Assembly (NCBI GenBank): GCA_028023455.1
Contig: JAQFVV010000273.1
Span: 1,225,568-1,289,567, forward strand
From: Epiperipatus broadwayi
Taxonomy: Eukaryota; Onychophora; Udeonychophora; Euonychophora; Peripatidae
Reading direction: 5' to 3'
DNA: 64,000 nt
In this document: in pieces, positions 13,596 through 25,181 of the stretch
Numbering within the stretch: position 1 is the stretch's first letter
How the letters are laid out: each line of letters begins with the position of its first letter
The notes under the pieces: model-generated
Seen by the model: the letters and a program-made list of their open reading frames with translations, nothing else
The model's database searches: none
What the model was told of the DNA's origin: nothing
Translations under genes and position numbers: made by a program

Positions 13596-16585
13596 ATACA
13601 AGTAAAACTTTCACAACTTTAATATTCTTGCAAATTAGTGTACTGGAACATGAGCCCATAAATTTTCCAAGCATAAATCAGCTTGTTTCTGGCCTTAAAT
13701 CTATGATAACAATAATAATAATAAGCAATAAGAAATGCGCACAAAATTCTCAAAACTATTTCCAGGCACTTTTATAAAAACAATAAAAATGATGATGATA
13801 CTCAATAAACAAGCAATTCATTTATAAATCTAATCATTCGATAATAACTTCTGATGCTAATAACTCTATCTCTTAATTAATTGTTTTCCCTTTTTTTTAA
13901 ATTGAGGAAAAAAAAAAAAACATTGTTTGTAAAGCATTTTAAATAAGGCATATCAGTTCTACCCCAAATAACCACAATAGCGAAAGCATTTAAATAAACA
14001 TATATAAAATCATATGAAAACAATTTCTACCCCCCAAAATAATGCAATAGTGATTACATGAATTAATATTTTTTCCTTCTTTTTTTAAAAAAAAATGCTA
14101 TACGTGATATACACTATAAAGAAAGAAATTCGTTTTCCTTTTTTTTCTATATATATTAAATGTCCTACACACATAAAAAGCGATCATAATAATAATAAAA
14201 ATTATACTTATACAAGTCTTTTAGTAGGTGTTCTTCCAGGTTCCTGATTTCTCCTTTTTTCCTTTTTTTCTTGACCGGTTTATGAGAGCATATAAAGTCC
14301 TTGTGGTAAAAAGTTCTTTTGATAGAGTTCGATTCCTTTTCTCTCATATATACGGTTTCTATTTTGCTGAATGAGTTCCTCATTTCCATATCTAAGTAGA
14401 TTACCTTTAAACTTTGTAATTTTCTGCAAGTTTCAGCTAAACAGCCTTCATTTAACTTTTTCACAATATCAGTCTGTTTTTGATTGTCCTTTTCCACTTT
14501 TACTTTCATTCTGTAGATTTAAATTGACTTATATATGCATTAAAACTTTTGAGTCTAAATTTTACTATTTGCATATATATGAACGATATCAAACTCAAGT
14601 TTTAACTTCTGCGGTTTAAATTTTTATTACATCTGTTGAATAGCCAACTTCTGGAAGGTTCCAAGTGTGTGCCCCCTTAAAATTTACTCACTATACATTG
14701 TTATATTTAGTCGAATTATTCTGAAGAGACAAAGTATGATAAATATGATTTTCAATTTTATAACACAGTTTTCTTTTAGTCAATCAAGAAAACACTGACA
14801 CAGATAAGTTTTAAAAATACAAGCAAGTTCCCTTTTCTTTTTCTTTTAACACAGCTTTTATAGAGACGTCCTTTATCTCTGTAATTAATTGACATTTCCA
14901 CCCCCTCTCAATTAAATCTAACCTGTTGCCCCTTCAGAAAAACCAGGCATAAATTTCAAGTCAAATAGACAGATTAATTTTACAATCTAACATTTAATTG
15001 CCAATTAATTTTTTACACTTTGACAGACCAGAATTGACCATTCACCGTTAATGGCCTAAATTAATGGTCCCTTTAAATTCCTTAGTAGGATCTGTGTATT
15101 TTAAGGAATGATAATTAACTGAGTAAGATAATACACACTAAAATAATCTTACTTTTCCCTTTAATAGTGAAACACAATATATTGCAGCTGTTTCAAACTC
15201 AGACTTGACATTAAATTTGACTGCTAATATTAAACTTATTTAAAAGATTTTAATTTCTTATTTAAAATTGCTTTACATCATGTAAGAAATGATTATTAAT
15301 TTTACATTGTACCATCAAGATCTACAATTAAATTATATATACACACACATCGCAGGTATATACTTTTCTTTAAATTTAGATTTTTAATGCCTTAATCTTT
15401 ATTTATTACAACTATTCTATCTATATTATTATTTATTTACTTCCATAAATTATTTATTTCTAACCTAGCTTAAAATAATGATTATTCATCATCACTATCC
15501 TAATGTAGTTTTCAATAGTCACACATCTTCCTCTTCTCCGTTAACCTATCAACAAACATATAAATCCTGCTTTTCTAATATTTTTTTAATATCAATTTAA
15601 CCCATAAATTAAAATAAAACAATCCTCTGGTTATAAACACATTAACAATAAATTTTTAGATTGCTCACTAGTCAAATATATGCAATCCCTTATAAATATG
15701 GGTTCAAACTCTGTCTTGGCTTCAATTTTCTTATTACACAGAAGAAAAAAAATACATATATTATGAGGAAAATTTGGATAGAACCTTCTCTTTCATAGCT
15801 AACTTAAAAAAATGGAGCCTTGGACAAATCCAAGGGCTACAATATATATATATATATGTTTATATTCATAAACATAAATTATGTACAATCATTTTAATGA
15901 ATGAAAACATTATATGTACATAATTGGATTATTATTTGTATAATCTAATTATTATATAATAGTATTAATATAGAAGTCTTAATAGTTGGGTACATATATT
16001 ATATACGTTATAAAATCATGTAGTGTTATAAGTTAAAAAAATATATCTACTGTGAATAGAATATTTATATTTTTTTAATATAAAGAAGTAGATATATAAA
16101 GAATTTTTATATATTATAAAGTTTAAGTTATTTATTTGTTAAATAAATAATTATTATGTTTTTTTTTTTATATTAAACTAAATGAAGTCTTCAATTTTAT
16201 TTTATTTATTTATTTGATTTTATAAGATAAGAGCAAACATTTAATACAATAATCTTTATTGATTATTATATTAACTTCATGAAACACATTTTAAAGAGTT
16301 AGTGAGATTTGTTATTAATATTACTCTAGTATATTGATAGGAACCCCTGAGGAGAATCAAATATTAAACTTCCCTGAGTTTGAAATCTGAGCATAATGGT
16401 TAAGCCAATTAAGGTGAAAATTGATTTGATGTGTTTAGATATAATAATTTATTAATAATAAATTATTTATTAGTAGCATATATAATTTTATATCAAAATT
16501 AAATCACATCATTCATGGCATTCTATATATGGAGATTTTAAATCTGACTATAATGAGATGTGGCTGCCTTAACTTATCTCATTGA
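13596..16585. other. AT-rich sequence without a supported gene
   Basis: Contains the 114-codon frame listed separately, a short TA tract at about 15842-15857, and box-B-like strings near 15700 (+) and 16370-16400 (reversed) that may be SINE debris. Nothing else is recognised. Confidence 0.5.
14165..14509 (-). CDS. Unrecognised Lys-rich 114-codon open frame
   Basis: An ATG-initiated frame rich in Lys, Glu and aromatic residues. The first half could be helical and charged; the tail is Tyr-rich and reads through simple-sequence DNA. I recognise no domain, motif or homologue. No splice context or neighbouring frame supports it. Its length slightly exceeds that of the other background frames here, which is the only reason it is listed; it may well be chance. 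Confidence 0.12.
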   Translation of the reverse strand: MKVKVEKDNQKQTDIVKKLNEGCLAETCRKLQSLKVIYLDMEMRNSFSKIETVYMREKESNSIKRTFYHKDFICSHKPVKKKRKKGEIRNLEEHLLKDLYKYNFYYYYDRFLCV

Positions 16586-16601
16586 GAGAATGCATAACAT
16601 T

Positions 16602-16646
<45 letters not shown>

Positions 16647-16699
16647 GTAATGTGTATGCATGTATATATATATATATATATAAATATATATATATATAT
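16586..16699. repeat. (TA)n tracts with inverted arms
   Basis: A TA core (about 16603-16644) lies between ATGCATAACATTACA on the left and an inverted partner, TGTAATGTGTATGCAT, on the right, with small mismatches. A second TA run leads directly into the 4.26-kb element at 16700. Confidence 0.85.
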
Positions 16700-19600
16700 T
16701 GTGCCCTTTTGTATGGGTCACCATCTAATTTTTGTGCTAATCTATTAAAAATTTTAAATTTAAGATATATTTGAATATGTGATGTTGATTTTGCTTATGG
16801 TAATATTTCAAAAGATTTAATGAAAGCAATCTATGAGTATTTGATATGTAAAATTGTGCTGATATTGAGAGAGACATTTTAAAATGATGATGATTATAAT
16901 ATATAGTTGGAAAAATGGCTATAATCAATACTGCATGAATATATTTAATAAATAGGTATTTAAAGCTAAAAGTGTTTAAAAGACAAGTTAAAATTAAATG
17001 CATATGTTTGTTGTTGATAAAATAATATTATAAGAGAATATAAATATTTTAATTATTGTAAGTACTTAAATAGAAGATTGATATTTGATTTTAATAATAT
17101 CGAATAATTATTTTAAAATCTATTATAATATCTTATTTATTTAAAAAATATTTATTTTAAAAAATGCAATTGTTAGTTTATTTTTAGACGATGATAAGCG
17201 TTTCTTGTGTTATAAAGAACAGATGTTATACACACACATGCTTGGAAGTTATCTAATAAAGTTGCAAAACTATTTTAAAAAATCATGTTATAAATTTATA
17301 AATAATACGTGAGTTATCACGAGATAAAATAAAGATAAATCAATGTAGAATATTAAATCTGATTTTAAAATATTGTTTTAAAAATATGATGTATAAAAAA
17401 TATTTAGTTTATTTAAAAATAATCTTATAAAAGTTAAAATTAAAATCAAGTGAAATAATATATTTTTTAAAAGTGTTTAATGGATTTAAATAAACGATAA
17501 GAATTATTTTAAAAATGTAATAATGTAATAAATATTAAATATTAAATAAGTCATTATTTATTTTTAATTTTGTGTTGTTGGCAAATATGTAAATAAGCCA
17601 GCAAATTGATTGTTTAAATGTACCAATCAAATGGGAAGTTTCTTCCGGTATAAAAGCTCAGTTCAATTGTTAGGAGGGGACTTCGTGATTGAATTTTCAA
17701 GTTAATTGTGCTATTAGGAAAATAGCTAAGTAAATTTATAGACGCTCTAAAATCATTTTTTAAAAAAAATTACAAGAGTGTCGTTATAAATAATCTATAA
17801 AAGTTTTAAATAATAGACATGCAGTGTTAATTTAAATTTTCCTATCAATCGTCTCTAAATTGAAGCTCAATTTACAAGCAAATGGTCATGGGAACATCAT
17901 ATATAGTGAAAATATATCGGAAACTTTACCTTAGAAATATGACAAACGCTGGATTAGTTCGGAAAATTATAAGATTGAGAAGAGTAGTATTTTGGACAGT
18001 ATATAATTTTAAAAGCTAATTACTATTGCCTATTAGAAAATTAAATATTTTAAAGAATAAAATACTTCTTTATAAAGAAAGTATTTTGTAAGATATAAAT
18101 TTAAATATATATCTTAAGGAAAGATATTAGAAATAAAAGTAGGTTTTATAAATACTTGCCTTGTTAAGTTTTTATGTTTAAAAGACTGAATGTTGATAAT
18201 TTTAAAGGCAAGTCAATTGAAATATAATTAGCTAAAAATCTTAATATAATAAAATTATTATATTGAAATAATTTAAACGCGAGTCGTTTATAGATAAAGA
18301 AGCTGATTCTTACCTGGATATTTTGTTAAGAAATGTGCAAGTAATACGTGGACGTCCAAGTTAATTTAAAAATAATTAAATATAAATTTTTAAAAACTAT
18401 AGACTAAATTAAAATAATAACTTTTGAATAATATTTTTAAAAGAACTAAACCAGGATCCTATAAACATTTTAATTTTATTTTATTTTCTTGTGGGAACTT
18501 ATTTTTTAAAAAAGAACGTTTTCATTTTTTAATAAACTTTTAAAAAACACGTGGTGGACCGGAAACAGGAAATGGTGTTCTAGTGAATATGTGCCTACGA
18601 TTAAAGAACTGTATGGTGAAAAGGAAACATCGCTGGATTTATGTAATATGAATTTTGTTTTATTTATTTAATATAAAAGTTAAATAGTATTAATCTATTT
18701 AAAATAAGATAGGTACATTTCTTAAAATAATAACTAAAGTAATATAATAATTAATTGCATAAGTTTATCTTATAATTAATATAAAACGTAATATGTTAAA
18801 GAATGATTGTGAGTATAAATGTGATTTATTCTATGAAGCTGTAATTTCGAAGAATATTGGAAGATGGACTGTACATTAAATCATTATTGATGGTAAAATT
18901 ATATAATAATAATTTTGATGTATTTAATATGTTTTTCTTTAGATCAACCGAATGATATGTTATTGTTGAATGGATGTATGAATATTTTAAAAATACACAC
19001 ACATTATATTGGCAGTAACAGTTTATTTAAATATGCATAATTTGAATTTATGATATAAATATGATACAACATTACATAAAAAGCTTAGAAATAATTATAT
19101 GATTCTTTCGTAAATAAATTTTGATTTTTATGTTTTATTATTATTATGTTGGAGTATTAAAATTATATTTATTATTCATATAAGTAATTATTTTATTTAA
19201 AAGTTAGGAAGATATTTCAAAGTTTATATTTTATTATATTTTATTGGATAAATTAAGTTAAGTTTTATGTAGAAGTTTATGTTTGAATTAAAGGTTTACT
19301 GAATATGATGAAGTATAAATAGTTTTGAATAATTAGTATTTATGTAAAGTAGATGATTGTTTTTCCGGAAAGTTTAAATAAGTTTTAAAGGATGTTTTGT
19401 AGATAGAAATTTATTAGGAAGGAGTAGTATAACACATGGATTAAAGTAATAATTTCACACAGAAAAGAATCATAAAATTTATCTAATATAGTGCTTTATG
19501 AATTTGAAATTGATGAATAATTTAAATATTATTATTTTAACAGTACATATATGTAATGCATATTTAATAAAACATATAGCATGAATTGCATTAAGTGAAA

Positions 19601-20955
19601 TATAAAATTATAATCAATTATTTGTTATTACATTACAAGGATACATTAGTTTCTATATTATGCTATTAAAGTAATGCTGATAATAAAGTAAACACATACT
19701 AGTACATTATAAAATGAATAATAGCAATACTTAAGTGATGTAGCAATTTAATTAATAAAGTTTAATTGTTTACATATGCTACATAAAGATTATTTACATA
19801 AATTTTTCTGTGTAATAATTGAAGTTCACTGATATTTATTTAAAGTCTGAGTTTTAAAACATACTTCAATATTATTAGTATAGCATTTTAAAAGAATGTA
19901 TAAATTATTTAATAGGAGTATGAGCTAATAACAGTGTAAACATTTTTATATTATTATTTTCTTATTTTATTTTCTTTGTTTTCATAATTTTGAACTGTAA
20001 ATATTGTAAATAAATTTTTAGTTGAAGTTAATGTAAATAAACTTGTTTAATTTGTTTTAAAAGTGTGTCGAGTTCATTATTTTGCACCACAGCCTTTGAT
20101 AGCAGATAATTTGAAGAAACAATATTTGCACAATATGAATTTATTATTATTATTTAGAAATAAACATAATATTTTCGTGATATCATTTTATAAGAATTGA
20201 TTGACATTAACATATAATATTATTATGGTCATAAGGTTATTATAATGCACATTATAAGAGTACAATATTATTTATTGCCACAGATTATAGAATTATAAGA
20301 TTTTGATTTATTTCAAAATTAAGATACTATATGAAAATAAAAGATATACATATGATTGTTTATTTATTTAATACTTAATAATATAACAGAAGTAGATAAG
20401 ATTAAGTTATACCCTAAAATTAGTATTGATTATTATTATTATTAAAATAAGTTAGGTGTATTTAGGTTTGATACAAAATCCCATATCATACTTATTTACA
20501 TGAATTATCATTACTTTAAGATAATTAGAAGAACCTGAGATTATTTAATTATATTTTAAAAATTAAAAGTTAAGATTTATTTATTTTATTATTATTAAAG
20601 ATAATTTATTTTATTTAAAAGCCATAAGAATGCTGTAGAGGTAGTAGTAAGTTAATAAGGAGGTGACAGTATTCTTATGCCATTGAGACAATGTCTTGGA
20701 AGATATTGACTTAATGTAAATCTACTTATTACTTTGTAACTTTACTTCACAGTCTCATGAATTTAGTTAAATACTTATTTAATTAGTACATACTATAGAA
20801 ATATATTGATTTTGATAATTGATAATAAATTTAATTAGAATATGATAGTATAAAAGTAAATTAAAGATAGATATACAAATTTTTAATTAAGCATAATAAT
20901 TTAATTGAGCTAGTTGTATTTCAAATTATATTATACATCGAGAAGTAAGGGTACA
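16700..20955 (+). mobile_element. 4.26-kb noncoding TG...CA element, copy 1
   Basis: The segment starts TGTGCCCTT and ends AAGGGTACA, so the ends are 5'-TG...CA-3' and form a 9-bp inverted repeat with one mismatch. Both ends abut (TA)n. The same sequence recurs inverted at 53680-57903, similar along its whole length, which defines the ends. No long frame is present. About 0.95 kb in is a CCAAT box followed by a TATA box. TG/CA ends plus a Pol II promoter suggest a very long solo LTR, but a TIR-type nonautonomous DNA element is possible because the flanking TA repeats hide any target duplication. No primer-binding site or polyprotein adjoins it. Confidence 0.6.
17622..17656 (+). promoter_or_regulatory. 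CCAAT and TATA boxes of the 4.26-kb element
   Basis: ACCAATCA (17622-17629) lies about 20 bp before TATAAAAG (17649-17656), followed by TTCAATTGTTAGGAGGGG. The inverted copy keeps the same order (ATTGGT at 57020-57025 and a TATATAAG-type box near 56990-56998, read on the minus strand), so the arrangement is conserved between copies. Confidence 0.6.
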
Positions 20956-21065
20956 ATATATATATATATATATATATTAAATGTCTGTATTTTTAAAACA
21001 TATAATAATAATTCTAAACAAATTTATTTAACACCATATTCAAAATTGAATAATATATTTTTTAC

Positions 21066-21108
21066 TGGAAGTACTTTCGGTTGTTTCACTGACAATCTTT
21101 ATCAACCA
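21066..21108 (-). ncRNA. Hammerhead-like motif, family 3, left arm
   Basis: Order on the minus strand: stem I TGG; core TTGATAAA; stem II GATTGT with a partner ACAACC (one mismatch); GAA; palindromic AGTACT as a dimeric stem III; T as cleavage nucleotide; stem I partner CCA. Core positions C3 and G8 are U and A, which can still pair with each other. Confidence 0.5.
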
Positions 21109-21170
21109 TTAATGCAAATGTACAGAGAATAAAACTTGCATTACCCATCAATCAATCCATTCAAATTTCC

Positions 21171-21292
21171 CATAATTCTATTGTTTTTATATTAGCTGAT
21201 TGTCTATTCATTAAACAATCTCTATTCTTAGATATTATCATTACCTTTTTAAACCATCTCTATTTCTAGATATCATGATTGTCTTCTTATTT
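21171..21292 (-). pseudogene. PLE nuclease C-terminus, left arm
   Basis: Read on the minus strand this arm encodes a C-terminal GIY-YIG tail ending ELWEI and a stop at 21171-21173. It matches the right arm, apart from a duplicated codon block and frame damage near the centre of the palindrome. Only the extreme C-terminus is present. Confidence 0.55.
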
Positions 21293-21304
21293 TTTCAAAA
21301 AAAT

Positions 21305-21394
21305 AAGGAGGCAATGATGATATCTTGGAATAGAGATCGTTTAATGAATAGACAATCAGCTAATATAAAAACAAAAGAATTGTGGGAAATTTGA
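21305..21394 (+). pseudogene. PLE nuclease C-terminus, right arm
   Basis: The frame reads KEAMMISWNRDRLMNRQS, then ANIKTKELWEI and a TGA stop at 21392-21394. It aligns with the tail of the minus-strand PLE frame at 41453-41716, which has KEAIFINRNKTHLINRQ and then a Trp near the end. PLE nucleases typically end in such an EA...N...W tail. The rest of the protein is absent because the palindrome centre truncates it. Confidence 0.65.
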
Positions 21395-21447
21395 ATGGAT
21401 TGAATGATTGGTAATGCAAGTTTTTATTTTCTGTACATTTGAATTAA

Positions 21448-21490
21448 TGGTTGATAAAGATTGTCAGTGAAACAATCAAAAGTACTTCCA
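21448..21490 (+). ncRNA. Hammerhead-like motif, family 3, right arm
   Basis: TGG (21448-21450) pairs with CCA (21488-21490) as stem I. TTGATAAA (21451-21458) is the core. GATTGT (21459-21464) and ACAATC (21472-21477) form a perfect 6-bp stem II. AGTACT (21481-21486) is the self-complementary stem III. The G of the conserved GAA is mutated to A here but intact in the left arm. Confidence 0.5.
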
Positions 21491-21794
21491 GTAAAGAATA
21501 TATTATTTAATTTTGAATATTATGTTAAATAAATTAGTTTGAAATATATATATATATATATGCGGTTCTTGATAAAATATATACATATATAGAATAGTTA
21601 TTTATTATTTGTGATATTGGCTATATAACATACTCCTGTCATTAAAATTTTAACTGAAAAAAACTTTCTAATTTCTTTTTTAATTTAAAAAAAAATCTTT
21701 TTTTTTTTAATTTGTAAGTTATTTTACATTTATTGATTATTCAACTGGAATAAGAATCTTCTATTTACTTTCTTATTTTTTTTAAATGGCAAAA

Positions 21795-22200
21795 TACATA
21801 TTACAAATTATAAAAATATTTAATCATTCATATGTCTTTTTTTATTTATTTATTGATTTTTTCTTTTAGGTCAAACACTGGATAATATACGTAAGATTTT
21901 TCAAATATCATATAATATTTACTTTTTAAATTGACACATTTTAAATTAAACACTAAGTTACAAAATGCAAAACCATATGGTAATTTTTATAGGTATATAT
22001 CATTTATAGAACTATAATTGATGATAATTTTATATGGCTTCAAGTGATATCCAAATGGCTTTTAGCCAAAAAAAGTTCACCACTACCAATATAGAAATTG
22101 CCTCAAACTAAATGTAAAAATGAATATTTTTAGGCTTATTCTGGATTACAGAATAGTTTTAAAATTTTTATTGTACAGTAATATGAATTTTAAATTCATA

Positions 22201-22203
<3 letters not shown>
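21795..22203 (+). repeat. Dispersed repeat R, copy 1, with mini-exon-like segment
   Basis: About 400 bp shared with 33084-33490, 33545-33720, 53390-53662 and 57942-58170, always on the plus strand. Near its start a T-rich tract ending TTCTTTTAG (to 21869) precedes a 21-nt segment (21870-21890) followed by GTAAGATTTT. It ends in GAATTTTAAATTCA and then (TA)n. A frame in phase 2 reads QTLDNI across the 21-nt segment. Confidence 0.6.

Positions 22204-22205
<2 letters not shown>

Positions 22206-22258
<53 letters not shown>
22206..22258. repeat. (TA)n tract
   Basis: About 26 TA units between repeat R copy 1 and the 3' end of the minus-strand PLE. Confidence 0.97.
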
Positions 22259-22261
<3 letters not shown>

Positions 22262-22399
22262 AATAGATGGCGTTCTACTAAAAACTATTGTCATAAATAC
22301 AAGCGTTAGCAAGTTTTAACTTGTGTTTTTTTGTTTTTCATATGTATATAAGATATATTTTACAGGCTCATCCATGTCAAAAATTTTTTAATAATGATA

Positions 22400-22447
22400 T
22401 ACTGACAATGTTTCAACTTGATCACACAAGTCACCTCCTGGGTGGTG
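22400..22447 (-). ncRNA. Hammerhead-like motif, PLE A 3' end
   Basis: Stem II GACTTG...CAAGTT with loop TGTGAT, then GAAAC. The palindromic ACGT is damaged (ACATTGTC) and the core is GGAGG-like. It is clearly related to the copies at 24830-24870 and 28138-28182 but probably inactive. Confidence 0.5.
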
Positions 22448-22588
22448 AAAGATAGAACCACGGTTATAGAGTTGCTACAATCACTGATTTCAAAAAACGT
22501 TAAAGTTCCACCAAGAGCAAAAATGTCAAATTAAGAATGTTTTTTTAAAAAAATATTTCCAAAATGGAGGAAGTTTGCATGAATCATG

Positions 22589-22890
22589 TCACTTATTGAT
22601 ACAATCTGGCCTTTTAATTATCTCAATAGCTTTTCTAGTTTTGCACTGGTAGAGATTAGCACATCTGGATATGATCCTGCTACTAGAAAAATCAATTTTA
22701 TGACCTGAATCTATAGTATGGAGTGAAAGTGTTGATGATGATGAGTGATGTTTAACTGCATTAGCATGCTCATCTCTCCTAACACTGATGTGACGATTAC
22801 TCATACTTATGTAAGAGCTTTACAAGTTTTACATGAGATTTGATAAACACCATGAAATTCAGAAGTGATTGATACCTTAGGCTTGGTTAT
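22589..22890 (-). pseudogene. PLE A GIY-YIG nuclease, frameshifted
   Basis: The minus strand encodes GVYQISCKTCKAL, where GVY is the first catalytic motif and the CxxC pair is common in PLE nucleases. A stop and frameshift at the second motif follow (MSNRHISVRRDEHANAVK, containing the conserved Arg and EH). The block then runs on through TIDSGHKIDFSS to REAIxI-type and CINK residues. In element B the same place reads SYIGMSN, so the YIG motif has been lost in A. In intact PLEs this nuclease nicks target DNA to prime reverse transcription. Confidence 0.75.
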
Positions 22891-23252
22891 TATATTGCTG
22901 ATCTTTTTATGAGTAGAAAACACTGTATTCATATTAAAGCATTTTAATACACATCCAATACTGCCTGTAGTTCCTTTTACATATGGAACACAAATCCTAA
23001 TAGCTGATTTATTATCTTTTTGTTTTCTATTTTGTTTATTTTGGGCTTGAAATAAGGCTTTTAAATAAATTTATAATTATATCTATTTGCTAATAAAACA
23101 CTATTAATGTGATTTGCTTATTCTTTCATTTGTGACTTATCTGACAGGTTAATTGCTCTATTTAAAAGAGTTTTGCCTACAGAAACTATCTGAGTCGAGT
23201 GATGATGAGAATGGAAATGTAAGTACCTGACCATGTGTATTCTTTATGTAAA

Positions 23253-24484
23253 TCAAAAACATAAACTATTTGGTGTTCTGGTGACTAGAATATCTAAAAA
23301 TGGGAGTTTTCCATCAGACACTGTCTCCATTGTATATTTAATATGAGGTTGCATATTATTTAAATGAAAGAAAAAATAAACTAATTTATCTTTTCCATGT
23401 TGCCATATGACAAAATTGTGATGTATGTATGTAAGCCAAATGAAGCTTTTTAAAGATGATGATTCTAAAACACGAGTTTCTATATTTTCCATGATCCGAT
23501 AGGAGTATCAAAACTTGTCTGTAATGCTGACCATTGTATACAAAATATGTGTCAAGAGACAATGTTTAATCAATACAATAATATGGTTTGGTAAAATGCA
23601 ATGTTGGAAAATTATATTTAAAGCTTCATCAATTGGAATGTTTGTAAACAAAGAAACAACAGCAAAACTGACCAGAATGTCATTAGCATTAATTTTTTAA
23701 AATAAAAATAAAATGAAAAGAGTTTTTAATATATGATATAATAGATAAGATGTTCTTATAAAATCCGATAAATATCTCACTAAAATGTGAGTTGGAGATC
23801 CTATTGTGCTTACTATTGGACGAAGGGGGGTATCTGGTTTGTGAATTTTTAGAAGTTTATAAAAGTTTAGACAGACACATGATTTTTCAGGGGAATTTTT
23901 TTATTATCTCTGTTTCAATATACGATTTATTAAGAATGGCTCTTGTATTTTTTCAACTACGTAGTATGATCTCTTTTTTGATGGTTTATAAGTTTTATCA
24001 TTAAGCAAATCTAAAATTTTATTATGGTAAATGTCATGATCAATAACAACAGTGGCATTACCTTTATCAGCTGGAAGTACACCAATTGATTTATCCGATT
24101 TTATATTATTTAATGCTTGACTTTCTTTCTTTGAAATATTATTTTTTGGAAGCTTAGCTTTTTTAAAGTATTGCAATTCTCGGCTCTAGCCAAATCAGTG
24201 GATGAGAAATCAATTTTATCTAGAGCTGATTTAACATTACAATTTTCTCAAAAGATATCCGGGAAGGCGTTAAAGCAAAATTAAAACCTTTTTCTAAAAC
24301 TGAAACTTGAGGGCTTTCTTAGATAAATTATAAACGGTTTTTTATTTGGATACATAATGGTTGGTGAGTGTGTTTTAATTAGCATTTGTAATTTTTTCTT
24401 TTGCTTAGCTGTTACAAACTCCAAGCCTTTAATCGATCTAAAATTTGCAATACAATCAGAACTAATCCACAGTAAAGGATGCAT
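23253..24484 (-). pseudogene. PLE A reverse transcriptase, dead
   Basis: Fragments in order along the minus strand: FVTAKQKKKLQ and YLRKPS upstream; LPADKGNATVVID, a well-known PLE motif, at 23904-24176; LVSFAVVSLFTNIP near 23640-23690; and MENIE...TYIHH...LPFLDILVTR at 23253-23492. Compared with element B (LVSFDVV and YIDD), the catalytic Asp of motif A is Ala and the YIDD box of motif C is YIHH. Several frameshifts separate the pieces. The polymerase cannot be functional. Confidence 0.8.
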
Positions 24485-24528
24485 TTTATTACTAAGGAAT
24501 AAACATAAATCTATTTTTCCATGTATCT

Positions 24529-24811
24529 TTAATAAAAAAAAATAATATTGCTTGTTTTCCTTAGAATTTTATTAATATTGCAATTTTTCTCATGAAACAT
24601 AATTTTACAACAAGTGGACATAATGTTGTGAGTTTTGCACGCTAATAGAAAAGATAAATTAGTAAGTAATTTACATTTCATAATCCACATTCTTTCAAAT
24701 ACTCGAAGCTGTTTAAATATTTCCTTCCCATAGAGGTTAATAATGTTGATATGAAGATTTTCATGGGTTGCATATATAAACAACATATTTTGCGGGTTCA
24801 TCTGTGTTAAA
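24529..24811 (-). pseudogene. PLE A N-terminal region
   Basis: Open in one frame: MNPQNMLFIYATHENLHIN, then a basic, leucine-rich part with FLLACKTHNI, which resembles the N-terminal domain before the RT in PLEs (a Lys-rich segment, then L.FL..C..H.I). The frame extends upstream across the 3' UTR of the preceding unit only by chance. Start choice is uncertain because both units are degenerate. Confidence 0.5.
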
Positions 24812-24829
24812 AAATTTTTAATATTGATA

Positions 24830-24870
24830 TACCGACGTTTTGACTTGATCACATTGTTATCTACAGGGTA
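24830..24870 (-). ncRNA. Hammerhead-like motif between tandem PLE A units
   Basis: On the minus strand: stem I TACC pairs with GGTA; core CTGTAGA differs from CUGANGA only at A6; stem II is a decayed GACTTG...CAAGTC; then AAA for GAA, palindromic ACGT, and C as cleavage nucleotide. It lies exactly at the junction of the truncated and full units, where PLE hammerheads are expected. Confidence 0.6.
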
Positions 24871-24974
24871 ATAAAAGGTAGAAAGACGGTTAGAGAGGTG
24901 CTACAATCACTGTTATCAAAAAACGTTAAAGTTCCACCAATAGCCAAAATGTTAAATTAAGAATTTTTTTTTTT

Positions 24975-25181
24975 TTTTTTTTAATATTTCCAATTTGGAG
25001 AAAGTATGCATGTATCATCGCACTTGTTGATACAATCTGGCATTTTAAGTATCTCGATGGCTTCTCTAATTTTGCACTTGTAGAGATTATCATATCTGCA
25101 TATGATTCTGGTACTAGAAAAATCAATTTTATGACCTGAATCTATAGTATGAAATGAGAGTGCTGCTGATGATGAGCGAGC
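24975..25181 (-). pseudogene. Nuclease C-terminal fragment of upstream PLE A unit
   Basis: Encodes LSFHTIDSGHKIDFSSTR, then ICRYDNLYKCKIREAIEI and CINK, homologous to the end of the nuclease at 22589-22804. It starts abruptly at the head-to-head junction with element B, so the unit is 5'-truncated inside the GIY-YIG domain. Confidence 0.7.

Larger units (their letters stand above)
21013..21543. mobile_element. Palindrome of two PLE 3' ends (family 3)
   Basis: Two arms of about 240-270 bp meet head-to-head at about 21294-21306 (CTTATTTTTT facing AAAAAATAAG). Reading outward, each arm has the last codons of a PLE GIY-YIG protein, a stop, a 3' UTR and a hammerhead-like motif. The outer edges run into (TA)n on both sides. 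The left arm has an internal ~38-bp duplication (21213-21292) that the right arm lacks, so the copies have diverged since formation. It looks like a snap-back product of PLE reverse transcription. Confidence 0.75.

Noticed and set aside
16560-16748. 62-codon frame (+) rich in Ile-Tyr
   Set aside because: It is mostly a translated (TA)n tract.
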